From: Ferrovaceae bacterium
GTDB lineage: Bacteria; Pseudomonadota; Gammaproteobacteria; Burkholderiales; Ferrovaceae
Direction of reading: 5' to 3'
Assembly: GCA_027449685.1 (NCBI GenBank)
Contig: DAIDLC010000007.1
Span: forward strand, 1 to 64,000
Length of the DNA: 64,000 bases
The translations under genes and the position numbers were made by a program. Positions within the stretch are counted from its first letter, which is position 1; every line of letters begins with the position of its first letter. This document shows positions 26,740 through 37,958 of the stretch, piece by piece. A model generated the notes under the pieces. The model ran no database searches. It had not been told where the DNA came from and worked only from the letters and a program-made list of their open reading frames with translations.

Positions 26740-27225
26740 ATGCCCTCTTTCGATATCGTTTCCGAAGTGGATAAGCAGGAAGTGCGTAACGCGGTGGAGC
26801 AGGTCAATCGCGAGGTGGGAACCCGCTTCGACTTCAAGGGATCCGATGCCCGAGTGGAACAGAAGGAATTTGTCCTCACGGTGTTTGCGGATGACGCTTT
26901 CAAGCTGGAACAGGTGAAGGAAATCCTGAATCTGAAACTGGTCAGGCGCGGCATCGATATTCGCTCCCTGGACATCAAAAACGTCGAAACCATCGGGGGG
27001 GGCAAGGTCAAGCAAGAGATCGCCATCAAGGTGGGGGTGGAAACCGAGTTGGGTAAAAAGATCGTCAAACTGCTCAAGGACAGCAAACTCAAGGTGCAGG
27101 GGAGTATTCAAGGCAGCGCCGTGCGGGTGAGTGGGGCCAAACGCGACGTCTTGCAGGAAGCGATTGCCCTGATCAAGGCTTCGGAACTGGGATTACCCCT
27201 GCAATTCAACAACTTCCGGGATTAA
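26740..27225 (+). CDS. yajQ: YajQ family nucleotide-binding protein
   Basis: 161 residues. [28 protein letters not shown]-type [13 protein letters not shown], and DKGVAxR-like [15 protein letters not shown], then [24 protein letters not shown] are the YajQ pattern of two ferredoxin-like folds. Relatives bind cyclic di-GMP or RNA; the physiological role here is open. Follows argG by 21 bp and may be co-transcribed. Confidence 0.93.
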   Translation: MPSFDIVSEVDKQEVRNAVEQVNREVGTRFDFKGSDARVEQKEFVLTVFADDAFKLEQVKEILNLKLVRRGIDIRSLDIKNVETIGGGKVKQEIAIKVGVETELGKKIVKLLKDSKLKVQGSIQGSAVRVSGAKRDVLQEAIALIKASELGLPLQFNNFRD

Positions 27226-27231
27226 ACCCGG

Positions 27232-28107
27232 CTAGTCCCCAGGCCCTTGGTGGTCAGGGGTGTGCCCTTGCGTGAGCCAGAGCGCACGCTGGTACAGGGC
27301 ATTGCGTCCTGCGCCGGTGGCCTGCATGGCCAGGCGTACCGTGTCAGACACCGACAACTGTTGCAGCAGGGCCAGAAGTAACCGGTCGTGCTGGGCCGCC
27401 TCCTCGGGAGCGGCCGGTGGGGCTCCTTCCACCGCCAGAACAAACTCCCCTTTGAGATGCTTGGGGTCGGCTGCAAGCCAGCTCGCCCCTTCTGCCAGGG
27501 TCGTGCAGTGCACGGTTTCAAAGAGTTTGGTCAGTTCCCGTCCAATACATAAGCGCCTTGTTCCCCCAAAAGCCTCCAGCAGAGCCTGCAAGGTGGTCTG
27601 GATGCGGTGTGGCGCTTCATAAAACACCAGGGTCCAGGGCTGGGCGTGCAAAGCTGCCAGGGCGCGTTGCCGCAGACCGGGTTTGACGGGCAGAAAGCCA
27701 TAAAACAGGAACGGACCGGGAGGGAAACCGGCGGCGGAAAGTAACGTGACCACGGCACTGGGCCCGGGAATCGGCACTACAGGAATACCGGCCACAAGCG
27801 CTGCCGCCACCACCTGTGATCCCGGATCACTCACGCCCGGCGTGCCGGCATCTGATACCAGCGCAATAGACTCACCCGCTTGCAGTTTTTGAATCAGTAG
27901 GGCTGTGGCGCTGCGTTCATTATGGGCATGATAAGCCAACAGCGGTTTTTCGATGCCCAAGTGGCGCAGCAAATGCCCTGTGTTGCGCGTGTCCTCGGCG
28001 GCGATCCAGTCCACTTGCTGCAAGGTGGATTGGGCGCGGGGACTGAGGTCTTGCAGATTACCGATGGGGGTGGCTACGACATACAACGTTGCGCCAGTAT
28101 TAGGCAT
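27232..28107 (-). CDS. rsmI: RsmI, 16S rRNA 2'-O-ribose C1402 methyltransferase
   Basis: Methylates 16S rRNA C1402 using SAM. 291 residues from ATG 28107 (MPNTGATLYVVATPIGNLQD). Tetrapyrrole-methylase fold motifs: WIAAEDTRNTGHLLRHLG, SIALVSDAGTPGVSDPGSQV and FYEAPHRIQTTL. The frame remains open upstream to 28374 but this part overlaps yraN antisense. Divergent from yraN, the usual rsmI/yraN arrangement. Confidence 0.97.
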   Translation of the reverse strand: MPNTGATLYVVATPIGNLQDLSPRAQSTLQQVDWIAAEDTRNTGHLLRHLGIEKPLLAYHAHNERSATALLIQKLQAGESIALVSDAGTPGVSDPGSQVVAAALVAGIPVVPIPGPSAVVTLLSAAGFPPGPFLFYGFLPVKPGLRQRALAALHAQPWTLVFYEAPHRIQTTLQALLEAFGGTRRLCIGRELTKLFETVHCTTLAEGASWLAADPKHLKGEFVLAVEGAPPAAPEEAAQHDRLLLALLQQLSVSDTVRLAMQATGAGRNALYQRALWLTQGHTPDHQGPGD

Positions 28108-28142
28108 GGGGCAAGGGTTCCGATAAAAACCAGGGTAATGCC

Positions 28143-28493
28143 ATGAATTCCCTTGGACAGTTGGGCGAAGAGCGCGCTGCCACATTTTTCTTGCAACGTC
28201 ACTTTCAGATTGTAGCCCGAAATTTTCGCTGTCGTTTGGGAGAAATCGATTTGATCGTGGCGCAGAACGGGCTGTTGGTGTTTGTGGAGGTGCGCCTGCG
28301 ACGTCCGGGAGCATGGGGAGATGCTGGCGAAAGCATCCACTGGCATAAGCAACAACGCTTGCGCCGAGCAGCACGAGTGTATTTGATGCAGCACGGGCAT
28401 GAGGGGCCCTGTCGCTTTGATGCCATCCTCATGGCCCATCCCCAGGGGCCGTTGCAGTGGTTGCAGGATATTCTCGATTTTTCCGGCAATTGA
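28143..28493 (+). CDS. yraN: YraN family endonuclease-like protein (UPF0102)
   Basis: 116 residues, restriction-endonuclease-like fold. GQLGEERAATFFLQ, ARNFRCRLGEIDLIVAQNG and LVFVEVRLRRPGAWGDA give the GEIDLI...FVEV core with the usual acidic residues; the usual FVEVKxR lysine is replaced by Arg. Biochemical role unknown in the family. Next to the rsmI and gmhA/BON genes as in many proteobacteria; lpoA, present in gammaproteobacteria, is absent. Confidence 0.92.
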   Translation: MNSLGQLGEERAATFFLQRHFQIVARNFRCRLGEIDLIVAQNGLLVFVEVRLRRPGAWGDAGESIHWHKQQRLRRAARVYLMQHGHEGPCRFDAILMAHPQGPLQWLQDILDFSGN

Positions 28494-29857
<1,364 letters not shown>

Positions 29858-29872
29858 ATACCGGGCCTGACC

Positions 29873-30361
29873 ATGATCCGCTATCCTGGGCCCCCTTTCG
29901 AAAAAAAAATTCATGCCCCGGGGGCGGATCTGTCCTGGATCCATGCCCTGGCGCGCCCACTGGTTTTCACCAATGGCGTGTTCGATATTTTGCATCGCGG
30001 GCACGTCACCTATCTGGCGCAAGCCCGGGCCTTGGGCGCTTCTCTGCTGGTGGCGTTGAATGCCGATGACTCGGTCAGGCGCCTGGGCAAAGGAGCCGAT
30101 CGTCCCATCAATGCCTTGCAGGATCGCCTGGCCCTGGTGGCGGCGCTGGAAGATGTCACGGCACTGACCTGGTTTGAGGAAGATACCCCGTTGCAGCGAA
30201 TCCTGGAGTGTCGGCCCGATATTCTGGTCAAGGGGGGCGATTGGACGGTGGATCAGATCGTGGGTTCCACCCAGGTGCTGGATCGGGGCGGTTCGGTGTT
30301 TTCCATTCCGTTCGAGCACGAACGTTCCACCACGGCCTTGTTGCAGCGTATTCGTATGTGA
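29873..30361 (+). CDS. rfaE2: D-glycero-beta-D-manno-heptose 1-phosphate adenylyltransferase (HldE C-domain type, RfaE2)
   Basis: Activates heptose 1-phosphate to ADP-heptose for LPS inner core. 162 residues, a stand-alone version of the HldE C-terminal domain. FTNGVFDILHRGHVTYLAQA contains the HxGH nucleotidyltransferase motif; later VKGGDWTVDQIVGS and SIPFEHERSTTALLQRI complete the family pattern. The kinase half (RfaE1) and GmhB are not in the window. Confidence 0.95.
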   Translation: MIRYPGPPFEKKIHAPGADLSWIHALARPLVFTNGVFDILHRGHVTYLAQARALGASLLVALNADDSVRRLGKGADRPINALQDRLALVAALEDVTALTWFEEDTPLQRILECRPDILVKGGDWTVDQIVGSTQVLDRGGSVFSIPFEHERSTTALLQRIRM

Positions 30362-30365
30362 CGCG

Positions 30366-31121
30366 CTATGCCAGGGGCCCCTCTTCGGGCTCTTCCAGGA
30401 ATCGGGCCAAGCCCTCCAACACCAGATGCTCGACCCGCAAAACGGCTCCAGTCAACAGGGGGGCTAGCAGGGGGGCGTTGCCTCCGCTCAGGAGCAAGAT
30501 GACCGGAAGGGAGCTCGGGAACTGCGTCAGCTGACGCCGCTGGTGTTCGATGGCCCCCAGGGTGGCTGTCAGGGCCCCGGAATACAGGGCGTCTGCAGTA
30601 TTTTTGGGAAATGTCCGATAGTGCGGCGTACTCTGTTCGGCGCCAAGCCGGGCGGTCCCCTGGCGCAAGGCCTGGTCCATCAGGTCCAGGCCCGGCAGGA
30701 TGATCCCCCCCAAAAAATCCCCCTCCTGGCTGAGGGCGTCGATGGTGGTGGCTGTACCGGCGCAAACGACCAGATAGGGTCCTGGGCCGAGCGCGCGTGC
30801 CCCAATCAGGGCGGCCCAGCGATCCGGGCCGAGTTGCTCAGGGGACCGATACCCGTTGCGTACGCCTGCGGCGTATGCCACGGCACGCATCCATTGCAGC
30901 GGCAGGCCTTGTTTCGCGCACCACTGTTCCAGCTGCTGGGCCTGCTCGGGTTGGGACACGTGGCAGGCGGCTACGGCATCGATGGGGGCGTGCTGCGTCC
31001 AGAGGGTTTCCAGGGCACGGCGGTCTTGCGCGGGAAAATGCCCCAGTGCCTGCCAGTTGCCCGCAACGCGAACCCCCCATTTGGTGCGCGTGTTGCCCAT
31101 ATCCAGGAGCAAGCGCTTCAT
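30366..31121 (-). CDS. coaX: CoaX, type III pantothenate kinase
   Basis: First step of CoA synthesis; needs a monovalent cation and is not feedback-inhibited by CoA. 251 residues. LLLDMGNTRTKWGV is the phosphate-1 motif, GPDRWAALIGARALG and VCAGTATTIDAL the conserved active-site loops (Asp/Thr), GGIILPGLDLM follows. Start ATG 31121 overlaps the birA stop. The pathway continues with coaD and coaE in this window. Confidence 0.96.
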   Translation of the reverse strand: MKRLLLDMGNTRTKWGVRVAGNWQALGHFPAQDRRALETLWTQHAPIDAVAACHVSQPEQAQQLEQWCAKQGLPLQWMRAVAYAAGVRNGYRSPEQLGPDRWAALIGARALGPGPYLVVCAGTATTIDALSQEGDFLGGIILPGLDLMDQALRQGTARLGAEQSTPHYRTFPKNTADALYSGALTATLGAIEHQRRQLTQFPSSLPVILLLSGGNAPLLAPLLTGAVLRVEHLVLEGLARFLEEPEEGPLA

Positions 31122-31915
31122 GGAGCCAGGCGCAGGGAGATTTCCCCGTTATGAAACGTGCTGATCTGACCGGCCTGGCGCACCAGTAAGGCGCCCTCGG
31201 CATTCAACCCGGCGCACTCGCCCACCACGGTGCGCGCATTAGGTAAAATCAGATGGATGGAGCGCTCCCGGTGGATGGCGTGCTCCATCCATTCTTCTTT
31301 GAAAGGGGCAAATCCTTCCTGGGCAAACTGTTGCAATAGGGGGGATAGCTGGTTCAGCACCTGGGCCAGGGCGGTATGCGGTTCGGGAGGAATGCCTTGC
31401 GCGTTGCGCAGATCGGTGGCCGGAGTTGGAATCTGGTCGAACAAGGATTCGGGCAGATGCAGATTGATGCCGATACCGATGATGGCGTGGGCATCCTCGG
31501 CACGACCGGGGGCCAGTTCCACCAATACCCCCGCCACCTTGCGCCCGTGGCGCAGCAGATCATTGGGCCATTTCAAGGACAGCCCCTGTACGTGCAACGC
31601 TGTGAAGGCGCGCAGCAAGGCCAGGGTAACTACCAGCGGAAGCCCGCCCAGTTGCCCGGCCGGTCGGGAAAAATGCCACAGCAGGGAAAAGGTCAGGGAT
31701 CCTGCGGCATCCGAGAGCCAGCGCCGACCCTGGCGCCCGCGACCGGCGGTCTGCTCTTGGGCAATCAGACAATATCCATGGGGTAAATCCTGCGCCGAGC
31801 GGCGCAGTAACTCCGCATTGGTGGAGTCGGTCTGGCGGGTTACTTCCACAGTCAGACCACAGGAAGGGGACAACAGGCGCTGCAGGATCTGGGATTGAAG
31901 CGCAGAGGAGGGCAT
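31118..31915 (-). CDS. birA: BirA, biotin--[acetyl-CoA-carboxylase] ligase without DNA-binding domain
   Basis: Biotinylates the acetyl-CoA carboxylase carrier. 265 residues from ATG 31915. TDSTNAELLRR, the biotin loop GRGRQGRRW, LKWPNDLL and VGIGINLH-type GIGINLHLPE are present, followed by the C-terminal SH3-like domain. The N-terminal helix-turn-helix of E. coli BirA is lacking, so it should not repress bio genes. The open frame extends to 32101 but upstream residues are not family-like. Pairs with coaX. Confidence 0.93.
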   Translation of the reverse strand: MPSSALQSQILQRLLSPSCGLTVEVTRQTDSTNAELLRRSAQDLPHGYCLIAQEQTAGRGRQGRRWLSDAAGSLTFSLLWHFSRPAGQLGGLPLVVTLALLRAFTALHVQGLSLKWPNDLLRHGRKVAGVLVELAPGRAEDAHAIIGIGINLHLPESLFDQIPTPATDLRNAQGIPPEPHTALAQVLNQLSPLLQQFAQEGFAPFKEEWMEHAIHRERSIHLILPNARTVVGECAGLNAEGALLVRQAGQISTFHNGEISLRLAP

Positions 31916-32024
31916 GGTCGGCGCACGGATTCCAAAGGGAGCATTGTAGCGGATTGCAGGCGCAGCCGGTTTTTGGTGTTTGCCCCGCAGGATCAGCCCG
32001 CTGAAGGGCCGCGCGGGTTTTGCA

Positions 32025-32054
32025 TTGGCGTCGGCTCGTGGGTTGATGTAGAGT
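32025..32054 (+). promoter_or_regulatory. Possible promoter of glnS
   Basis: TTGGCG (32025-32030), 18-bp spacer, TAGAGT (32049-32054) in the birA/glnS divergent gap, 34 bases before the preferred glnS ATG. Match is modest. Confidence 0.35.
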
Positions 32055-32087
32055 GCCGGTGTTACAGCACAACTAATGCGAAACCCC

Positions 32088-33773
32088 ATGTCCAACGCCA
32101 CACCAACCCCGGTTACTCACTTCATTCGCAACCTCATTGCTGACGATCTGGCCCAAGGCCGAACCCAGGGGCGCCTGGCCACGCGTTTTCCGCCCGAACC
32201 CAATGGGTATCTGCATATCGGTCACGCCAAATCCATCTGTCTCAATTTTGGGATGGCCCAGGAGTTTGGTGGGGTGTGTCACCTGCGCTTCGATGATACC
32301 AACCCCACCAAAGAAGATACGGAATACGTGGAGTCTATCCTGGAGACGGTGCGTTGGCTGGGTTTTGATTGGGGACAACACCTGTATTACGCCTCGGATT
32401 ATTTCGAACACTGCTACCGCTATGCGGAAGGTTTGATCCAGGCCGGGAAAGCTTATGTGGATGCCCTGAGTGCGGAAGAGATCCGGGCCTGGCGGGGCAC
32501 TCTGACGGAGCCGGGCAAAAACAGCCCGTGGCGCGATCGTCCTTGGGAAGAAAGCCTGGACCTGTTTCGACGCATGCGCAGTGGGGAGTTTGCGGATGGC
32601 CAGTACGTGCTTCGGGCCAAAATCGACATGTCTTCGCCCAATCTCAACCTGCGTGATCCGGCCATTTACCGCATTCGCCATGCAACCCATTGGCGTACGG
32701 GAAACACCTGGTGCATCTATCCCATGTATGACTATGCCCACGCTTTGTCTGATGCTCAGGAGCGCATCACGCATTCCATCTGTACTCTGGAGTTTGAAGA
32801 CCACCGTCCCTTGTACGACTGGGTGGTGCAGAATACTCCGGTGCCCTGGCAGCCGCATCAGTACGAATTTGCCCGCCTCAATCTGACCTATACGCTCATG
32901 AGCAAGCGCAAATTGCTGGAATTGGTGCAGGAAGGTCATGTTACGGGCTGGGATGACCCGCGGATGCCCACTCTGGTGGGACTGCGTCGACGGGGCTATA
33001 GCCCGCAGGCCATCCGCCTGTTTTGTGAACGGATTGGCGTGTCCAAGGCCGATAGCCTGATTGACGTGAGCGTGCTCGAAGATTGCCTGCGCCACGACCT
33101 CAACGAACGGGCTCCCCGGCGGATTGCGGTGCTGGATCCGGTGCGCCTGATCATCCACAATTACCCGCAGGGGAACAGCGAAGCCTGTGCAGTGCCCAAT
33201 CATCCACAAAAGCCCGAATGGGGTACGCGCGAGCTCTCTTTTTCGCGCGAGTTATGGATCGATCGGGAGGATTTCATGAGCGCCCCTGCCAAGGGGTTTT
33301 TTCGCCTGGCGCCCGGAGCCCAGGTACGCTTGCGCTATGCCTACGTCATCGAATGCACCGGCTTTGAACAAGACCCGCAAACGGGCGCCGTCACGCTCAT
33401 TCATGCCCAGTATTTTCCCCAGACCCGCAGTGGTACTCCGGGGTCCGACGCCCACAAAGTGAAGGGGAATATCCATTGGCTTTCTGTGCATCAGGCCCAC
33501 CCGGCCACCGTGCGCCTGTATGACCGTCTGTTCAAGGACCCCAATCCCGGCGGTGCCGAGGATTGGCGGACGCTGCTCAATCCGGATTCCATTGGCGTGC
33601 TGCCTCACGCGCAGGTAGAAACGGCCTTGCTGGCGGCAGCCCACGGGGAAACCTTTCAGTTTGAGCGTCAGGGCTACTTTACGGTGGACCGTCGGGACTC
33701 CCTGCCGGGTACCCCGGTTTTCAATCGCGCAGTCACCCTGCGCGATTCCTGGGGAAAACGCGTGGGCGCCTGA
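32088..33773 (+). CDS. glnS: GlnS, glutaminyl-tRNA synthetase
   Basis: Charges tRNA-Gln. 561 residues from ATG 32088 (MSNATPTPVTHF); ATG 32076 in frame would add four. Class I motifs RFPPEPNGYLHIGHAKS and TYTLMSKRKLLELV. FDDTNPTKEDTEYVESI, HSICTLEFEDHRPLYDWV and the two C-terminal beta-barrel anticodon domains are complete. Presence of GlnRS with tRNA-Gln(TTG) at 56943 fits the direct Gln-charging route usual in beta- and gammaproteobacteria. Confidence 0.98.
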   Translation: MSNATPTPVTHFIRNLIADDLAQGRTQGRLATRFPPEPNGYLHIGHAKSICLNFGMAQEFGGVCHLRFDDTNPTKEDTEYVESILETVRWLGFDWGQHLYYASDYFEHCYRYAEGLIQAGKAYVDALSAEEIRAWRGTLTEPGKNSPWRDRPWEESLDLFRRMRSGEFADGQYVLRAKIDMSSPNLNLRDPAIYRIRHATHWRTGNTWCIYPMYDYAHALSDAQERITHSICTLEFEDHRPLYDWVVQNTPVPWQPHQYEFARLNLTYTLMSKRKLLELVQEGHVTGWDDPRMPTLVGLRRRGYSPQAIRLFCERIGVSKADSLIDVSVLEDCLRHDLNERAPRRIAVLDPVRLIIHNYPQGNSEACAVPNHPQKPEWGTRELSFSRELWIDREDFMSAPAKGFFRLAPGAQVRLRYAYVIECTGFEQDPQTGAVTLIHAQYFPQTRSGTPGSDAHKVKGNIHWLSVHQAHPATVRLYDRLFKDPNPGGAEDWRTLLNPDSIGVLPHAQVETALLAAAHGETFQFERQGYFTVDRRDSLPGTPVFNRAVTLRDSWGKRVGA

Positions 33774-33791
33774 CGCTTCTCCTGGGGGCCG

Positions 33792-34607
33792 TCAAGCTGG
33801 CGTTTGTTTCTTGTCACGCTCTATCAGGGCATAGGCCGAATGGTTGTGAATCGACTCAAAATTTTCCGATTCCACCACATAGGCCAATACGCGGGGCTCC
33901 AGATCCAGACGGTGGGCCACGTCACGCACCATGTCTTCCACGAATTTGGGATTATCGTAGGCGCGTTCCGTGACCCATTTTTCGTCCGGGCGCTTGAGTA
34001 GCCCAAATAGTTCGCAAGAGGCAGACTCCTCTGCAATACGGATGATTTCTTCAATCCAGACAAAGGCGTTGACGCGGGCCGTGATGGTGACGTGGGAGCG
34101 CTGGTTATGGGCCCCGTAACTGGAAATTTCCTTGGAACAGGGGCACAGGCTGGTAACCGGAATCACCACTTTCATGGTAAAGGTTTGGCGTCCATCCGCC
34201 CTAATTTCGCCAATGAAGGTGACGTCGTAGTCCAGCAGGGATTTGACGCCTGAAACGGGCGCTGCTTTATTGACGAAATACGGAAAACTCATTTCGATGT
34301 GACCGGCACGAGCGCCCAGACGCTCTACCATCTCGGTGAGCATGGCGCCAAAGGATTCTACGGAAATGTCGCGCTCTTCCCGATTGAGAATCTCCACGAA
34401 ACGGGACATATGGGTTCCCTTGAAGTGCTGGGGCAGGTGCACATACATGTTGAAGGTGGCAATGGTGTGTTGTACTCCCCCCAGTTCACGATCAGAAACC
34501 TTGACCGGATGACGGATACCCTTGATTCCCACCCGGTCGATGGCCAGTTGACGGGTGTCGGGTGTGGACTGGATGTCCGGAATGGGGTTTGGATCGCGAG
34601 CATTCAT
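33792..34607 (-). CDS. folE2: FolE2, GTP cyclohydrolase IB
   Basis: Converts GTP to dihydroneopterin triphosphate, entry to folate (and queuosine) synthesis; the IB type does not depend strictly on zinc. 271 residues. [40 protein letters not shown] and [20 protein letters not shown] (active-site Cys) fit FolE2. Convergent with glnS. A canonical folE is not seen in the window. Confidence 0.96.
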   Translation of the reverse strand: MNARDPNPIPDIQSTPDTRQLAIDRVGIKGIRHPVKVSDRELGGVQHTIATFNMYVHLPQHFKGTHMSRFVEILNREERDISVESFGAMLTEMVERLGARAGHIEMSFPYFVNKAAPVSGVKSLLDYDVTFIGEIRADGRQTFTMKVVIPVTSLCPCSKEISSYGAHNQRSHVTITARVNAFVWIEEIIRIAEESASCELFGLLKRPDEKWVTERAYDNPKFVEDMVRDVAHRLDLEPRVLAYVVESENFESIHNHSAYALIERDKKQTPA

Positions 34608-34670
34608 CAGGTAGGCTCCAGGTGACAGTGAAGTAAAAGCGGTTGGACCTCGGCCAACGCCAAGAGTTGC

Positions 34671-36560
34671 TCAGGCTTGCAGGGTATGGCGCTGGCGCAG
34701 GAGATGTAACTGCTGCAGACGTTGCTGCACCGCAGCCAAAAGGCCCGGAGCATCCAGTGCGCAGGCGCTCAGTTGCACTCCCGGGTCGGCCTGTTCCACG
34801 AAACGATCGGGAAGACCCAGTTGCAGCAGGGGAACCGAAATGTTTTCGGCGCCTAACACCTCGGCCACGCCGCTGCCGGCGCCACCTTGTACGGCATTGT
34901 CTTCAATGGTGACCAGCAGTTCATGGCCCAACGCGAGCTCGAGAATGAGGGCACGATCCAGAGGTTTGACGAAGCGCATGTTGGCCACGCTGGCGTTCAG
35001 GGTTTCCGCTACCTCCAGGGCCGAGGCCAGCAAGGTTCCAAAAACCAGCAGGGCAACACCCCGCCCTTGCCGTTTCAGTTCACCCCGGCCAATGGGAATG
35101 GCGCTGAAAGGTTGCTGTGGCAGGACACCGGGGCCATAGCCCCGGGGGTAGCGCACGGCGGCAGGGCCCGGCCATTGAAAGCCGGTATAGAGCATTTGGC
35201 GGCATTCGTTTTCGTCGCTAGGAGTCATGAGGGTGAGGTTGGGCACGCAGCGCAAAAAGGTGATGTCGAAGCTGCCGGCATGGGTGGGACCATCGGCACC
35301 CACCAGCCCGGCCCGGTCGATGGCTAGCAACACCGGCAGATTTTGCAGCGCAATATCGTGAATGAATTGATCGTAGGCGCGCTGCAAGAAGGTGGAGTAA
35401 ATGGCCACCACCGGCTTCAATCCCTCGCAGGCCAGTCCGGCCGCAAAGGTCAGGGCGTGCTGTTCGGCAATCCCCACGTCAAAATACCGTTCCGGCCAGG
35501 TTTTTGCAAAACGCACCAGCCCGGAGCCTTCGCACATGGCGGGGGTAATGGCATACAGGCGTTCGTCCTGGGCTGCCATGTCACAGAGCCAATCTCCGAA
35601 GACCTGGGTAAACGTTTGTTTGGCAGCCGTTTTGGGCTGAATGCCTTGTTCCACATCGAAGGGGGTGACGCCGTGGTACAAAATCGGATCCTGTTCTGCC
35701 GGGGGATATCCCTTGCCCTTGCGGGTCACCACATGTAAAAACTGCGGGCCATCGAGCTGGCGCACGTTTTTGAGCGTGGAAATGAGAACATCCAGATCAT
35801 GCCCGTCGATGGGGCCAATGTAATTGAACCCAAATTCTTCGAACAGGGTGGCGGGCGGGTTCACCATCCCCTTCATGTGTTCTTCCCAGCGTTTGGCAAA
35901 CTCCAGGATGGGGGGGGCCACTCCAAGGACCTTTTCTCCCCCACGGCGCACGGAATTGTAAAACCGGCCCGACATGATACGGGCCAGATGATTGCTTAAG
36001 GCCCCTACGGGATGGGAAATGGACATTTCGTTGTCATTGAGGACGACAACCAGATTGGCGCCGGTATTGCGTGCGTTGTTCATGGCCTCGAAGGCCATGC
36101 CCCCCGTCATGGCCCCATCCCCGATGACGGCCACTGCCCGTTGCGGGCTGCCGGTGCGCTTGAAGGCAGTGGCCATGCCCAGGGCGGCGCTGATGGAAGT
36201 GCTGGAATGGGCTGTTCCGAAGGTGTCGTAAGCACTTTCATCGCGTCGGGGAAACCCGGACAAACCACCGCTTTGGCGCAGTTTGGCCATCCCGTCACGG
36301 CGTCCGGTGAGGATTTTATGGGTGTAGGTTTGGTGACCCACATCCCACACGATACGGTCTTGTGGGGTATCGAACACCCGATGCAGGGCAATGGTCAATT
36401 CCACGGTCCCCAGATTGCTGGACAGGTGTCCCCCAGTGCGGGCCACGGATTCCAGGATGAAACGGCGCGTTTCTTCTGCCAGTTGCGGCAAGGCGCGGCG
36501 CTCCAGTTCGCGAATCTGGTGGGGCCATTGAATGCGATCGAGTAACGGGGTTGGGGTCAT
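34671..36560 (-). CDS. dxs: Dxs, 1-deoxy-D-xylulose-5-phosphate synthase
   Basis: First step of the MEP pathway: pyruvate plus glyceraldehyde 3-phosphate, with thiamine diphosphate. 629 residues. [19 protein letters not shown], the ThDP motif [19 protein letters not shown] ... NDNEMSIS, and [20 protein letters not shown] are intact. Third gene of xseB-ispA-dxs on the minus strand, 13 bp after ispA. Confidence 0.98.
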   Translation of the reverse strand: MTPTPLLDRIQWPHQIRELERRALPQLAEETRRFILESVARTGGHLSSNLGTVELTIALHRVFDTPQDRIVWDVGHQTYTHKILTGRRDGMAKLRQSGGLSGFPRRDESAYDTFGTAHSSTSISAALGMATAFKRTGSPQRAVAVIGDGAMTGGMAFEAMNNARNTGANLVVVLNDNEMSISHPVGALSNHLARIMSGRFYNSVRRGGEKVLGVAPPILEFAKRWEEHMKGMVNPPATLFEEFGFNYIGPIDGHDLDVLISTLKNVRQLDGPQFLHVVTRKGKGYPPAEQDPILYHGVTPFDVEQGIQPKTAAKQTFTQVFGDWLCDMAAQDERLYAITPAMCEGSGLVRFAKTWPERYFDVGIAEQHALTFAAGLACEGLKPVVAIYSTFLQRAYDQFIHDIALQNLPVLLAIDRAGLVGADGPTHAGSFDITFLRCVPNLTLMTPSDENECRQMLYTGFQWPGPAAVRYPRGYGPGVLPQQPFSAIPIGRGELKRQGRGVALLVFGTLLASALEVAETLNASVANMRFVKPLDRALILELALGHELLVTIEDNAVQGGAGSGVAEVLGAENISVPLLQLGLPDRFVEQADPGVQLSACALDAPGLLAAVQQRLQQLHLLRQRHTLQA

Positions 36561-36573
36561 GGATGGGGTCGGG

Positions 36574-37473
36574 TCAATGACTGCGATGAACGATGAAATG
36601 GGCCAACTGCTCTAGACGTTGGGTTCGGGATCCTGTCTGTGCCAGGGCGCGCAAGGCATCGTCGAGCAATTCCCGGGCAAATTCCTTGGCTTGCGCCAAT
36701 CCCATTGTACTCGCGTAGGTCGTTTTGTGGGCAGCGGCATCCTTGCCGGCGGTTTTGCCCAGAACGCTGGTGTCGGCCTCGGCGTCGAGCACATCGTCCA
36801 CCACTTGAAACGCCAGCCCGATGCAGTTGGCGTAATGGGCCAGATGCTGCTGGGCCTTCTCATCCAGGGGTTGGCCACAGTGGGCGCCCATCAACACGGC
36901 GGCGCGGATGAGGGCCCCTGTTTTTTTGAGGTGCATGGCTTCCAGTTCCGGCAGGGTGGGATTCTGGTTGGTGTTTTCCAGGTCCATGGCCTGCCCTCCA
37001 CCCATTCCCCGCGAACCGCTGGCCAGGGCCAACTGCTGGACCAGGTGCAGTTGGCGCGCAGGATCCAGGGCCAAACGCGGATCGGAGAGCCATTGAAAAG
37101 CCAGGGACTGCAGGGTGTCTCCTGCCAGGAGCGCCAACGCCTCGTCAAACTGCTTGTGACAGGTGGGCTTGCCCCGGCGCAATACGTCATTATCCATGGC
37201 TGGCAGGTCGTCGTGCACCAGGGAGTAGGCGTGGATCAGCTCGATACTGGCACCTACGGTGATCAGGGTTGGCAGAGCAGCGGTGGTGAGTTCACCGGCG
37301 GCCAGAGTGAGCAGCGGGCGTACCCGTTTGCCGCCATCCAGGACGGCGTAGCGCATGGCCTCGTGCAGGCGCTGGGGTGCCAGTGTGGGTGTGGGCAGAT
37401 GCTGCTGCAGAAATTGTTCCAGAAGGTCTTGCCCGGTCTTGACCCAGTCTTCGAAATCAGCGTTCTGGGTCAT
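36574..37473 (-). CDS. ispA: IspA, farnesyl diphosphate synthase (polyprenyl synthetase)
   Basis: Condenses IPP with DMAPP/GPP. 299 residues. First Asp-rich motif [19 protein letters not shown], second [17 protein letters not shown], and [15 protein letters not shown] near the N-terminus. The spacing before the first DDxxxxD motif fits short-chain (C15) synthases. Its ATG at 37473 overlaps the xseB stop, so the two are coupled. Confidence 0.96.
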   Translation of the reverse strand: MTQNADFEDWVKTGQDLLEQFLQQHLPTPTLAPQRLHEAMRYAVLDGGKRVRPLLTLAAGELTTAALPTLITVGASIELIHAYSLVHDDLPAMDNDVLRRGKPTCHKQFDEALALLAGDTLQSLAFQWLSDPRLALDPARQLHLVQQLALASGSRGMGGGQAMDLENTNQNPTLPELEAMHLKKTGALIRAAVLMGAHCGQPLDEKAQQHLAHYANCIGLAFQVVDDVLDAEADTSVLGKTAGKDAAAHKTTYASTMGLAQAKEFARELLDDALRALAQTGSRTQRLEQLAHFIVHRSH

Positions 37474-37693
37474 TGGGCTTGAAATCCTTCAACAAATCGT
37501 TTTCCAGAATTTTGACGCGCTGTTCTGCCTCGGCCAACTGCGTCTGGCAATAAGCGAGCAGTTGGGTGCCCCGGTGGTAGGCTTGCAGGGATTGTTCCAG
37601 GGGCAGTTGGCCGTTTTCCAGGGCAGCCAGCACCTGTTCCAGTTCGCGCAGGGCGGACTCGTAATCATTGGGCAAGGGTTCGGAGGGTGTCAT
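37457..37693 (-). CDS. xseB: XseB, exodeoxyribonuclease VII small subunit
   Basis: 78 residues. YESALRELEQVLAALENGQL, then EQSLQAYHRGTQLLAYCQTQ and LAEAEQRVKIL is the complete XseB pattern of two helices. Partner XseA is not in the window. First gene of the xseB-ispA-dxs transcript. Confidence 0.95.
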   Translation of the reverse strand: MTPSEPLPNDYESALRELEQVLAALENGQLPLEQSLQAYHRGTQLLAYCQTQLAEAEQRVKILENDLLKDFKPNDPER

Positions 37694-37849
37694 GAGTCGT
37701 TGAAAACCCGCAAGGGCTAAGGGGATCGATGGTCTGGGTAAAAGGAATCAGTCGAACATTGTCGCAGATATTTGGGTTTTCTTCAGGAGTGCAACGACCT
37801 GAAACCGGCCATGGGGGCACGGATTGCGGGCTGGGATGGGCGGGTGACC

Positions 37850-37878
37850 TTGCCTCATGGGGATGATCAGGTTAGAAT
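37850..37878 (+). promoter_or_regulatory. Probable promoter of the Rieske oxygenase gene
   Basis: TTGCCT (37850-37855), 17-bp spacer, TAGAAT (37873-37878), about 80 bases before the start at 37959. The remainder of the 265-bp gap upstream of the gene shows nothing else recognisable. Confidence 0.55.
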
Positions 37879-37958
37879 TCCGCTCTTGTCCATCGGGTTT
37901 GTGGTTTAGCCCGTCATATCAATAAGCCTGCATTCTTTGCTCCCCGGAGGGTGTGGAT

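Noticed and set aside
32073-33209. 378-residue minus-strand frame opposite glnS
   Set aside because: Antisense shadow of glnS, composition atypical for a protein, no start signal.
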